Shown in pieces: positions 50,526 to 59,493 of a stretch of 64,000 bases of DNA. A program made the translations under genes and the position numbers. The notes under the pieces are model-generated. The model searched no databases. It was not told the origin of the DNA and worked only from the letters and a program-made list of their open reading frames with translations. Each line of letters starts with the position of its first letter. Within the stretch, counting starts at the first letter, position 1. Location of the stretch: NCBI GenBank assembly GCA_964552945.1, contig CAZKIP010000007.1:4059-68058 (forward strand), in the 5' to 3' direction. The stretch is from CAZEAB01 sp964552945 (GTDB lineage Archaea > Nanobdellota > Nanobdellia > Woesearchaeales > GW2011-AR9).

Positions 50526-52412
50526 TTAATCAAAATAAATTCTGATAATTCCTTTAACTTTCTGAACTCTTCTAACCATTTCTTTAAGATGTTCCAGATT
50601 TCTAGGGATTACTTTGAAAGAGCATTTAGCGTCAACACCAAGCAACTTAGCTTTCGCTTCCTTAACTTCAAATCCTGCTTGAGCAATTGTATGTAAAAGG
50701 TCTGCTAAAAGACCACTTCTTTCTCCGGCTTCAACATGGAAAGAGATTCTTTGTGTGTAATTCTCTTTCCATTTAACCGGAATTAACTTATCTTCTTTCT
50801 TTAAAGCTTCTTTACAATTATCTCTGTGAACAGAAATTATTCTTCTTTTTGTTATTAAACCAACAATGTTTTCTCCTGGCAAAGCTTGACAACATTTGGC
50901 CAAAGTACAAACTGCCCGAGGATATTCTTCAGATGAAACTAAGACTCCTTTTTCTTCTTTTACAACTGGTTTAAATAGACGGAAATGGAAAGAAGGTAAA
51001 TTTTCGTAATCTTTCAAAACTTTTCTTATTCTTTGTCTAGCTTTTGAAGATGAAACTATTTTAATCCAACTTCTTCTTGGTCTTTGTTTTTTATGAGTAA
51101 TAATTTCTACAACGTCCCCATTCACAAGTTTATGTCTTAACGGAACAAATTTTCCATTAACCTTCCCTCCAACACATTTGCTTCCAATTTCTTCATGAAC
51201 TGCATAAGCAAAATCAAGAACTGTAGATTCAACAGGTAATTCTTTCAAATCTCCGAGAGGAGTATAACAATAAATTTTATCACCAAAAACATCTACTTGG
51301 ACCGATTCCAAAAATTCATTATCTTTTTTCTTTAAATCAAGAACCTCTTTCATCCAAGCAATTTTTTTCTCAAATATTTTGTCAGATTTGAAATCCTTAT
51401 ATCTCCAATGTGCAGCAATTCCTTCTTCAGCAAACTCCTCCATCTCTGGAGTCCTTATTTGAACTTCGATTACCCACCCATTGTTTAATTTAACTCCAGT
51501 ATGCAATGATCGATAAAAATTAGGTTTTGGATTAGCGATGTAATCTTTCAATCTACCTTCAATTGGTTCAAACTTCTCATGTAACAATCCTAAAAAAGTG
51601 TAACAATCTTTTTCGGTAGGAACAATTACCCTTATCCCTAACAAATCAAATAAATCATTTAACCTTTTCTTTTTACGAACTACTTTTTTGTAAATACTGT
51701 AGATATGTTTTGGTCTCCCTTTAATCTTTAAAAGATCTAATTTTCCCCTAGACATTTCCTTTAAAAGTTCAATGACCCTTTCTATTTTATGTTCTCTTTC
51801 TTCTCTTGTTTCTTCCAGGAACTCTTGTATTTCAACATGTTTTTTTGGATTGATAATATAAAAAGCACAATCTTCCAACTGGACTCTTATTCTTTCAACC
51901 CCTAACCTATAAGCAAGAGGTGCATATACTTCCAAAACTTCAGAAGCCAACCTTTCTCTTTCATCAGGAGGAAAAACATGGACAGAATTTAAGTTATCTA
52001 ATTTATTTGCCAATTTGATAAAAATAACTCTTAAATCATGCAAGGCTGTAACCATAATTCTTCTTAAGGCATCTCCAGGGACATTCACATTGTTAATCTT
52101 AATATGTCTTAATGTATTGACCTCATTCAATAAAGAAACAATGTTCTTCCCAAATTTATCTTCTATCTCCTTTTCAGGAATTTTATCCAATAAACCATGT
52201 AATAATCCTGCCAAAACAGTTTCTGGGTCTGCTTTATTTTCAACTAGAATTTTTCCAACACGAATATTATGTTCAGAAAATAAATCGCCAGCTAGACGTT
52301 TCTCCTTCCCCAACTGTTCTTCTACATAATTAACAGCCTTTTCAAAAAGAAGAAGGTCTTCTTCAGTATAACCCTTGCCTCTACACAGCAAAAGAAAAGA
52401 ATTTCCTTCCAT
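50526..52412 (-). CDS. RelA/SpoT-family (p)ppGpp synthetase with degenerate hydrolase domain
   Basis: 628 residues with the full long-RSH order. The HD hydrolase region (about 20-150) is altered: the HD pair reads LLHGLLDKI (Asp to Gly) and the second metal motif reads LANKLDNLN instead of LADRLHN. The synthetase (about 190-340) is intact: GRPKHIYSIYKKV, FDLLGIRVIVPTEKDCY, YIANPKPNFYRSLHT, and EVQIRTPEMEEFAEEGIAAH. A TGS domain (about 365-435), a Cys-containing ZFD-like region (CTLAKCCQALPGE) and an ACT domain (from about 555) follow. It should make (p)ppGpp but not remove it. Long RSH proteins are rare in archaea. Confidence 0.93.
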   Translation of the reverse strand: MEGNSFLLLCRGKGYTEEDLLLFEKAVNYVEEQLGKEKRLAGDLFSEHNIRVGKILVENKADPETVLAGLLHGLLDKIPEKEIEDKFGKNIVSLLNEVNTLRHIKINNVNVPGDALRRIMVTALHDLRVIFIKLANKLDNLNSVHVFPPDERERLASEVLEVYAPLAYRLGVERIRVQLEDCAFYIINPKKHVEIQEFLEETREEREHKIERVIELLKEMSRGKLDLLKIKGRPKHIYSIYKKVVRKKKRLNDLFDLLGIRVIVPTEKDCYTFLGLLHEKFEPIEGRLKDYIANPKPNFYRSLHTGVKLNNGWVIEVQIRTPEMEEFAEEGIAAHWRYKDFKSDKIFEKKIAWMKEVLDLKKKDNEFLESVQVDVFGDKIYCYTPLGDLKELPVESTVLDFAYAVHEEIGSKCVGGKVNGKFVPLRHKLVNGDVVEIITHKKQRPRRSWIKIVSSSKARQRIRKVLKDYENLPSFHFRLFKPVVKEEKGVLVSSEEYPRAVCTLAKCCQALPGENIVGLITKRRIISVHRDNCKEALKKEDKLIPVKWKENYTQRISFHVEAGERSGLLADLLHTIAQAGFEVKEAKAKLLGVDAKCSFKVIPRNLEHLKEMVRRVQKVKGIIRIYFD

Positions 52413-52475
52413 TAATTGTACATATGTCTTGATATATTAAAATCTTTGCGGAATAAAGTATCTATTTTGCTATAT

Positions 52476-53714
52476 TTATCCCCATTTTTCGATTTTTAGA
52501 AGTCGATTGTATTTGGCAGTTCTTTCGCCTCTACAAGGTGCTCCAGCCTTAATTTGACCGGTTCCCAACGCAACAACCAAATCTGCAATGAACGTATCTG
52601 CAGTTTCCCCACTGCGATGTGAAACCATTACCTTCCACTTATTTTTTCTAGCCAATTCAGCAGCTTCAAGAGCTTCTGTTAAAGTTCCAATTTGATTTAC
52701 TTTTAGCAACAAACAATTACAACTTTTTTCATTGATTGCTCTTATAATTCTAAGTGGATTTGTTACAGTTAAATCATCGCCAACAATTTGTATTTTATTC
52801 TTTTTAATCCTTTTGGATTCTTTAGTTAACCTTGCAAAACTATCAAAATCACTTTGATCAAAAGGATCTTCGATAGAAATAATAGGGTACTTCTTAATCA
52901 ATTTCAAATAGCGAGTTAATAATTTTTCTTTAGTAAGCTTTTTACCATCAACTACATATTTCCCTTTTGAATAAAATTCAGAAGCAGCACAATCCATGGC
53001 GATGTCAACTTTGTTTTTATAACCAGCTTTTTTTATTGCTTTGAGCAATAGTTTAAGAACTATTTCAGCCTTATGCATCTCTTCAGGAGCAAACCCCCCT
53101 TCATCACCCACATTAGTTGATCCTTTCCCATACTTCTTATCAATCTCTTTTTTCAGCTGATGATACACTTCACTTCCCGCACGTAAATTATCTTTATATT
53201 TTCTCAGATTGGGAGAAATCATAAATTCTTGAAAACTCAAATTGTTATCTGCATGTTTCCCCCCATTGATAACATTAAAGAAAGGCCGAGGCAATTTTGT
53301 TTTAGTTTTTGTTAATTTATTAAGATATTTGAAAAGTTCAAGATTTTTTGAATTTGCAGCGGCTCTTGCACATGCTAAAGAAACACCTAAGATTGCATTA
53401 GCCCCTAATTTAGATTTATTATTAGTCCCATCCAATTTAATCATCGCAAGATCAATTTCTTTCTGCTTAGAACAATCTTTACCTTTCAATAATTTGGCTA
53501 TTTTTTGAACATTTCTGATAGCTTTCTGAACACCTTTCCCTTGATACCTTTTACCACCATCCCTTAACTCCACTGCTTCATATTTTCCCGTGCTAGCTCC
53601 GGAAGGGACAGCTGCGGTTCCAGAATAGTTTTTAGTAAAAACGGTGACTTCTATAGTAGGATTCCCTCTGGAATCCAAAATTTCTATGGCCTTGATATTT
53701 TTTATTTTAGGCAT
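52476..53714 (-). CDS. eno: Enolase
   Basis: 412 residues, catalyses 2-phosphoglycerate to phosphoenolpyruvate. IKAIEILDSRGNPTIEVTV, AVPSGASTGKYEAVELRD, KLGANAILGVSLACARAA, the metal ligand regions DCAASEFY and SIEDPFDQSD, VGDDLTVTN, LLLKVNQIGTLTEALEA and SHRSGETADTFIADLVV are all present. Element copy C lies upstream of its start, with the left target repeat at 53756-53762. Confidence 0.96.
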   Translation of the reverse strand: MPKIKNIKAIEILDSRGNPTIEVTVFTKNYSGTAAVPSGASTGKYEAVELRDGGKRYQGKGVQKAIRNVQKIAKLLKGKDCSKQKEIDLAMIKLDGTNNKSKLGANAILGVSLACARAAANSKNLELFKYLNKLTKTKTKLPRPFFNVINGGKHADNNLSFQEFMISPNLRKYKDNLRAGSEVYHQLKKEIDKKYGKGSTNVGDEGGFAPEEMHKAEIVLKLLLKAIKKAGYKNKVDIAMDCAASEFYSKGKYVVDGKKLTKEKLLTRYLKLIKKYPIISIEDPFDQSDFDSFARLTKESKRIKKNKIQIVGDDLTVTNPLRIIRAINEKSCNCLLLKVNQIGTLTEALEAAELARKNKWKVMVSHRSGETADTFIADLVVALGTGQIKAGAPCRGERTAKYNRLLKIEKWG

Positions 53715-53762
53715 CGCTAAAGATAAGAAAAGAATTATCCTTAATTAAAGTATTGCTTATTC

Positions 53763-53880
53763 AACCCCATCCGGAATAACACTTTTTTGTATAATGTTGC
53801 CCTGACGTAGTCGAGCCGATGGGCGTAAGCCCATAATGACGGCGTGCACCAGTATACAAAAACATCCATTCCAGATATTT
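53763..53880. mobile_element. MITE-like palindromic element, copy C
   Basis: A 118-bp copy. Left arm CCATCCGGAATAAC and right arm GTTTTTGTATACTGG-type (read on the minus strand AAATATCTGGAATGGATG). Core CTGACGTAGTCGAGCCG, stem ATGGGC (53819-53824)-GTAA-GCCCAT (53829-53834), AATGA bulge, CGGC. The stem differs from copy B at one A-T/G-C pair with both sides changed. Flanked by CTTATTC (53756-53762 and 53881-53887). The right repeat contains the stop codon (53882-53884) of the TK1-like gene. The left inner arm is partly decayed (TATAATGTTGCCC). Confidence 0.78.
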
Positions 53881-53881
53881 C

Positions 53882-54934
53882 TTATTCTAAAAGTTTAAGC
53901 TTGGGTTTAGAGGTAGATTTAGGTTCAGCTGAGAAAGTTCCAATATCGTTCCTAAAATATTGTGTAGGGACGTACAAACCATCATCTGTAGTTCTGACCC
54001 AATCTTCTTCCAAAAGAAAATTGGCAATTTCTCTTCGTAAAGTTGCGTTCTCCACTATTTTGCTCAAATCTTGCTGCGCAACCCCTCTACTATCTCTAAT
54101 TGCAGAATATAGTTTATCAACCTCCTCTTTAAAAGGCAATACAGCACAATTATTACAAACTGGAGCATAAACAATCCTCCCATCTTCCGCTTCTTCAATT
54201 CTTTTAGTTTTATCAAAATAAGGGGCAGAAACATATTTTCCAATAATATTGTTTCCTTTTTTATCATCAAAATCATAAAGAGACATCTCACCTGCCAATT
54301 CTCCAATATCTGCCTCTTCAACAAAATCAAGAGACCATAATCTTTGAGAATGAGAAGCATCATCACCACAATTTTTTCCTCTAATAAGAGATTTGCAAAC
54401 TGGATTCAATTGAATTGAACGTACGTAAGGAAAAATTGCTCTAACATGTCCAAAAGGACGATGTCTGAAATCATACTCTAACCCAGAAACTCCTAAAGTT
54501 ATTCCCCTCTTTCTACACCAAGAGATAAATTGGATTGCTTCATTAGCTCCCTTTTCATCAAGGCAAAACAAATTAATTTCATCAATCACTACAGCACTAA
54601 TATCTCTATATTTCCAATGTTTTGCGCCGTCAATAACAATTCTTCCATTCTCTCCTTGATCTGCAATTTTTCTAGAATGAATTTTTTCCATTCTAAATTC
54701 TAAATCAGCAACAATTTCAGGAAAGCCCTGAACGGTTTTGGCAGGATATCCCTCCCTACCATCTACTACTAGTTGATTGACCCCATCTCTAGTGTTAAAA
54801 TGAGAATTATAAGCTACAAAATTTTTTCCGGCATGATGAAAAAGTTCAAGCATGGCAACAACAGCTTTAGTCTTACCCCCATTCATAATAGAAAACCAGC
54901 CAAAAGATTTCCCTTTAAGATCTTCCACGCTCAT
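53882..54934 (-). CDS. Thymidine-kinase (TK1)-like protein with C-terminal extension
   Basis: 350 residues, much longer than the usual ~200. The TK1 core: FGWFSIMNGGKTKAVVAM (P-loop, normally FSGKT), AVVIDEINLFCL (Walker B), LGVSGLEYDFRHRPFG (lasso), a zinc site with CGDDASHSQRLW and YAPVCNNC. It would make dTMP from deoxythymidine. The Cys pair of the first zinc half is spread apart (C-x8-C). The last ~100 residues resemble a winged-helix module (LSKIVENATLRREIANFLLE), unusual for TK1. dUTPase, UMP kinase and the MazG protein are elsewhere in the window. Confidence 0.82.
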   Translation of the reverse strand: MSVEDLKGKSFGWFSIMNGGKTKAVVAMLELFHHAGKNFVAYNSHFNTRDGVNQLVVDGREGYPAKTVQGFPEIVADLEFRMEKIHSRKIADQGENGRIVIDGAKHWKYRDISAVVIDEINLFCLDEKGANEAIQFISWCRKRGITLGVSGLEYDFRHRPFGHVRAIFPYVRSIQLNPVCKSLIRGKNCGDDASHSQRLWSLDFVEEADIGELAGEMSLYDFDDKKGNNIIGKYVSAPYFDKTKRIEEAEDGRIVYAPVCNNCAVLPFKEEVDKLYSAIRDSRGVAQQDLSKIVENATLRREIANFLLEEDWVRTTDDGLYVPTQYFRNDIGTFSAEPKSTSKPKLKLLE

Positions 54935-55033
54935 AAAAAAAGAGATTGTAAAGTGATTAATAAACCTTGTTCTCCCTCAAAGAATATGTTTGAAACTATA
55001 AAACAATTTAAATGAAGTTCATAAACCTAAATT

Positions 55034-57427
55034 ATGCTTCTAAAGAAAATTGTCTTAGAGAATATTCGTTCCTATACTAGAGAGGAGATTATCTTCCCAG
55101 AAGGCTCAATAATTCTTTCTGGAGACATTGGAAGTGGAAAATCTTCCATTCTCTTAGCAATAGAATTTGCCCTATTTGGAACTTCTCGCCCAGATTTGCC
55201 AGGGGAATTGTTGCTTAGAAAAGGCGCCAAACAGGGGTCAGTTGAATTAAATCTTATTATTAACAATCAAGAGGTTTCGATTAAAAGAAATTTAAAAAAA
55301 GAAAAAGAGAATATTAAACAACCTGCCGGCCATATTATTATAAATAATTTGAAAAAAGATCTTATGCCTGGAGAATTGAAAACAGAGGTTTTTAAGCTTC
55401 TTGGCTATCCTGAAGATTTAATATCAAAAAATAAGAATTATCTCTTTCGCTACACCATCTACACCCCCCAAGAAGAGATGAAATTTGTTCTACAAGAGAA
55501 TCCTGAAGTAAGACTAGATACTCTAAGAAAAATTTTTGATATTGACAAATACAAAAATGTGAGAGATAACTTACAAGTTTACTTAAAAAATATGAGAATG
55601 AAAATTGCCATTCTTAATACGAAAACAGAACCCTTAGAAGAAGAAAGAAAGAAGTTGGAAGAAGTTAATAAGGAAAATGAAGAGTTGCAAAAAAGTTTAA
55701 CTATTTTATTACCCAAAAAAGAGGAGGCAGATTCTCTAATTGCAAAAAAGAAAGAAGAGATTGCTTTACTAGAAAAAAAGGAAGCAGAATTTCTAAAAAA
55801 TGAACAAAATTACAAAAATTCACAAATAATTATTAAAGGTAAAACAGAACAATTAATCCTAGAGCAACAAAAGAAGGAGCAACTTTCTCTACAAATAAGT
55901 GCCTTTTCATTCTCCGGAGATAAAAATGAAATTTCTCGAGAAGTACAGGAATTAGAATTAAAAAGAAAAAAAATTATTTCAGAAAAAAGTACTTTACAAG
56001 AACAAATAAATCAACAGCAACTAAAAATCAGACAACAGCAAGAAGAAATTGCTAAATTAGGAGAAGAGATGCTTCTTCTTCCAGAAAAGGAAAAAGAAAT
56101 CGCAACCCTTTCAAACCAAATTGCAACGAAACAAGAATTGCAAGAAAAAAAGAAGCATCTGGAAGAACTTTTCCAGAAAACTTTAGAAATCTCTGCTAAG
56201 AACCTCACCATCCTCAATCAATCAAAAGAACTTAGTAACAAAATCCTTTCTTTAGATAATTGTCCTTTATGTCTTCAAGACGTTTCTCATAATCACAAAG
56301 AGAAAATTTCTAACCAAGAACAAGAAAAAATTAAACAATCGGAAAACCTTCTTTTTGAATCCAACAAAAAAAAGGAAGAAATCTCTCAACAGAAAGCAGA
56401 AGTTTCAAAAAAAATTGAAGAGATTGTTAACAAAGAAAAAATACTTGCCAAATTAAGGATAGAATGTTCTCAATTACAAGAGAAAAAAAGTTTATTTGAA
56501 AAGAAAAAGGAAGAATTACCTCAATTAGCTAAATGGAACAATTTATTGATGGAACAACTTGAAAATCTTCCACAAGACACCAATTTAGAAAAAAATTTGA
56601 AAGAAAAAAGGGATTTATTAGAAAAACTTTCAAAAAAAGAATTCTTACAAAAACAGCTTGGAGAATCATTATCCCTGCAGGAAAAATTAAACATAGAAAT
56701 AAGAAAAATTAATCATGAGAAAGAAGCGTTGGAATTATGGTTATCTCAGCAAGAAAATCCTAAAGAAAAAATAACTTTACTGAGAGAACTTCTACAAGCA
56801 GATATGGATAAGGAAAAAGAATTGGCTTTACAACAGATGGAACTAAAAACCAATCTACAAAACTTAATTCGCAGAGCCCAAGAGATTAAAACAACAATAG
56901 AAAAATTAAAAGAAGGAAAAAATCAATTGATAAAATATAAAGAACATTACAATTGGCTGGACAAATTCTTTCTCAACCTTACTTACGCTATTGAAAAACA
57001 AATTATGTATAGCATTCATCGATTATTTAACCAACTTTTTCAGGAATGGTTTGCCATTTTAATTGATGACGATCAAATATATGCAAAAATTGATGATGGT
57101 TTCAGTCCCGTTATTGAACAAAATGGTTACGAGATTGGCTTTAACAATTTAAGTGGCGGTGAGAAAACTTCCGCTGCTCTTGCCTATCGGTTAGCCCTGA
57201 ACAGAGTAATTAATGATGTTATACATCAAATAAGAACCAAAGATGTATTAATTCTAGATGAACCAACCGATGGATTTAGCACAGATCAATTAGATAAGGT
57301 AAGAGACGTTTTAGATAAATTAAGTTTAAGACAAACAATCATTGTTTCGCATGAGAGTAAGATTGAAAGTTTTGTTGAAAACATAATTAGAATTAGAAAA
57401 GAAGGACACATTAGCCAGATTGTGTAG
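55034..57427 (+). CDS. rad50: DNA double-strand break repair ATPase Rad50
   Basis: 797 residues. ABC-type head: LENIRSYTREEIIFP, Walker A SGDIGSGKSSIL, and at the C-terminus NLSGGEKTSAALAYRLAL (signature), VLILDEPTDGFS (Walker B), IIVSHES (H-loop). Two long coiled-coil arms (about 180-400 and 430-680) meet at a zinc hook CPLC (Cys 410 and 413). With Mre11 it tethers and processes DNA ends; no Mre11 gene is adjacent. It overlaps the next gene by 17 bp tail to tail. Confidence 0.94.
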   Translation: MLLKKIVLENIRSYTREEIIFPEGSIILSGDIGSGKSSILLAIEFALFGTSRPDLPGELLLRKGAKQGSVELNLIINNQEVSIKRNLKKEKENIKQPAGHIIINNLKKDLMPGELKTEVFKLLGYPEDLISKNKNYLFRYTIYTPQEEMKFVLQENPEVRLDTLRKIFDIDKYKNVRDNLQVYLKNMRMKIAILNTKTEPLEEERKKLEEVNKENEELQKSLTILLPKKEEADSLIAKKKEEIALLEKKEAEFLKNEQNYKNSQIIIKGKTEQLILEQQKKEQLSLQISAFSFSGDKNEISREVQELELKRKKIISEKSTLQEQINQQQLKIRQQQEEIAKLGEEMLLLPEKEKEIATLSNQIATKQELQEKKKHLEELFQKTLEISAKNLTILNQSKELSNKILSLDNCPLCLQDVSHNHKEKISNQEQEKIKQSENLLFESNKKKEEISQQKAEVSKKIEEIVNKEKILAKLRIECSQLQEKKSLFEKKKEELPQLAKWNNLLMEQLENLPQDTNLEKNLKEKRDLLEKLSKKEFLQKQLGESLSLQEKLNIEIRKINHEKEALELWLSQQENPKEKITLLRELLQADMDKEKELALQQMELKTNLQNLIRRAQEIKTTIEKLKEGKNQLIKYKEHYNWLDKFFLNLTYAIEKQIMYSIHRLFNQLFQEWFAILIDDDQIYAKIDDGFSPVIEQNGYEIGFNNLSGGEKTSAALAYRLALNRVINDVIHQIRTKDVLILDEPTDGFSTDQLDKVRDVLDKLSLRQTIIVSHESKIESFVENIIRIRKEGHISQIV

Positions 57428-58163
57428 GAGAATAATCAACTCTAATCGACAAATTACCTTTCTTGTATCTTTCTGAAATTCTTGTAAGAGCAATTTCAAA
57501 ATCGGAGGGGTTTGCAGCAATAATAAGGTCTGTTGTAACTGATCTTGGTTGATCTTGATCCCTTAATTCTGCTCCTAGAGCAAAAACATGGTGGTCTTGA
57601 AGAGCATCTCCAAACAATGTTCTGACATATTGTCCTAGAACCTTATCTTTAATTCTAAATAAGCGATTTTCCCAATCTTGATTAACATATCTTCCAGAAG
57701 TTGTAGATAATGCTCTTGAAATTTCGGCAACTCCAAACCTGTATGATCTTGATACAATTCTTGATAAATAATTGTGGTCTCCAGGACGTAGATAACTCTG
57801 AGATTCTAAACATTCTTCAGCAGCCCTACGCAACAATTGAGGATCAGAATTATTAATTTCAATGAAAAAATCGATATCACTAATTCTTTTTTGGTTGTTC
57901 TTAATAACTGCTACTCCTCCTTCGATAACTGCAGCATCCCCAACGGCTTGTTCTAGCAACAATTTTCCCCGTTTTACTTGTCTTTTTTGGTTATTTCTTG
58001 AACCTCTACTATGGATACCATTTGTTACCTGTACAATGGCACCAAATCTGTGATATCTTATCGCATCAAGAATTAGCGCGTTGTTAACAACAATTCTATT
58101 AGGTAATCTGCGGGCAGTATTTTCCGGAAGGGTGTTATTGACAAGAACTCCTCCGTTAACCAT
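57411..58163 (-). CDS. Possible nucleotidyltransferase-fold protein (250 aa)
   Basis: The segment AVIEGGVAVIKNNQKRISDI followed by DFFIEI resembles the GS-x-A-x..SDID core of nucleotidyltransferases, but the usual Gly-Ser is EGG and I am unsure of the match. Arg-rich helices follow (LRRAAEECLESQ, RLFRIKDKVLGQYVRTLF). The region near residue 200 has DLIIAANPSDFEIALTRISE. Tail to tail with Rad50 over 17 bp. Confidence 0.5.
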   Translation of the reverse strand: MVNGGVLVNNTLPENTARRLPNRIVVNNALILDAIRYHRFGAIVQVTNGIHSRGSRNNQKRQVKRGKLLLEQAVGDAAVIEGGVAVIKNNQKRISDIDFFIEINNSDPQLLRRAAEECLESQSYLRPGDHNYLSRIVSRSYRFGVAEISRALSTTSGRYVNQDWENRLFRIKDKVLGQYVRTLFGDALQDHHVFALGAELRDQDQPRSVTTDLIIAANPSDFEIALTRISERYKKGNLSIRVDYSPTQSG

Positions 58164-58213
58164 CCAATAGAGATTATGATTTGTTTTAAAATATTATAGG
58201 AACTATAAAATAA

Positions 58214-59038
58214 CTAATCTACTACAGATTTCAAAGAAGCAATCCCTACTTCCAACTGTTCATCAGAAGGTTCTTGCGTAGTAATACGTTGCAACCATAA
58301 CCCTGGAGCTACTAAAGCTCTCACAACAACATTTTTCTGAAATTTAGCACTTAACTTAATCAGTTCATAACTAAGTCCACCGATAACCGGTAAAAGGAGA
58401 ATTCTACCAAATAATTTAATCATCCATGACCCATCTAATAAAGAAAATATCAAGATAGACATCAGAAGAACAATGAAAAGAAAAGAAGTTCCGCAACGAG
58501 GATGAAATCTAGAAAATTTCTTAACATTCTCTAAAGTTAACTTTTTACCTGATTCATAACAATAAATGGACTTATGTTCCGCCCCATGATATTGAAATAG
58601 GGTTTTCACATCTTTCATAAAAGAGATTATTGCTAAATAACCTAGAAAAAGAATTACTCTAAAAGCGCCATCTAAAGCGTCAAATAGTAAACCATCTGCA
58701 TGAATCCATCTTGCAGTGAAAAATGGCAAAAGAACAAAAAATAAGACTGCAAACAAAAATGACATCGAAATTGTGCCTATAATTTCCTTCTTAGATAATT
58801 CCTCTTCTTCACCGAGATTTTGATTACTACTCCAAATTAAAGCTCTAACACCATCGTATAAAGTGTAACCTAATCCTACAACACCCCTTACAAATAGAAC
58901 GTTAAATATTTTTGGAAAATTACTGCTTTTTTCTTTCTTAATTTTTATTTTTCCGTTAGGAAGCCTTACAGCTATTGCAAACTTTTCTTTATTTCGCATC
59001 ATCACTCCTTCGATGACCGCTTGACCCCCAACTTCCAT
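58214..59038 (-). CDS. DUF1385 (YqhQ-like) membrane protein
   Basis: 274 residues. The signature VGGQAVIEGVMMR at the very start, then several membrane helices, YHGAEHKSIYCYESGKKLT, FSRFHPRCGTSFLFIV and LSYELIKLSAKFQ identify DUF1385/YqhQ. The family is common in bacteria and rare in archaea; function not settled. The conserved His and Cys in HGAEHK and HPRCGTSF may bind metal. Likely gene transfer. Confidence 0.9.
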   Translation of the reverse strand: MEVGGQAVIEGVMMRNKEKFAIAVRLPNGKIKIKKEKSSNFPKIFNVLFVRGVVGLGYTLYDGVRALIWSSNQNLGEEEELSKKEIIGTISMSFLFAVLFFVLLPFFTARWIHADGLLFDALDGAFRVILFLGYLAIISFMKDVKTLFQYHGAEHKSIYCYESGKKLTLENVKKFSRFHPRCGTSFLFIVLLMSILIFSLLDGSWMIKLFGRILLLPVIGGLSYELIKLSAKFQKNVVVRALVAPGLWLQRITTQEPSDEQLEVGIASLKSVVD

Positions 59039-59154
59039 AATATCCCTTAATTATAGATATTTATAAAGGTTTCCGCAGTATATGTACCTTCAAATTATAA
59101 TTTAACTATTCTACTGCAGAAATTATTATTAAGTTGAACTATCTATAAAACTAT

Positions 59155-59493
59155 ATGCGCTATATTGCCCTCCCCTCAGCTATCAGAGAAGAAAACGAAA
59201 GAACCACTTATGGTGCACCATATACTATATTTGCTGTAGATGAGAAAAATTATTTTAGAGTTACTGACCTTTCTGAAGATAAACCAGTTCGCCACCCATT
59301 AAAGTACGGAACTAGAGATTACAATCGTATTAAAAAATGGATTAAAGAAAGAAAATTATTTCAATATCCTAACGCTAGAGCACATGTAACTTTGGAATGG
59401 GTTATTGATAACCTCAAAAAAACTTCCCCAATCCTTCCTGCTTGCTCCCCGAAAGAAGTTCCTCTTCTGAATAACCCAACACAGCTAGGATAG
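59155..59493 (+). CDS. Hypothetical protein overlapping PolB (112 aa)
   Basis: No family recognised. It begins MRYIALPSAIREENERTTYG and has a basic helix-rich middle (DYNRIKKWIKERKLFQY). The last ~26 residues are coded in the strand opposite to the PolB C-terminus, an 80-bp tail-to-tail overlap. A leaderless start from an upstream A/T-rich box is possible but not clean. Confidence 0.45.
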   Translation: MRYIALPSAIREENERTTYGAPYTIFAVDEKNYFRVTDLSEDKPVRHPLKYGTRDYNRIKKWIKERKLFQYPNARAHVTLEWVIDNLKKTSPILPACSPKEVPLLNNPTQLG

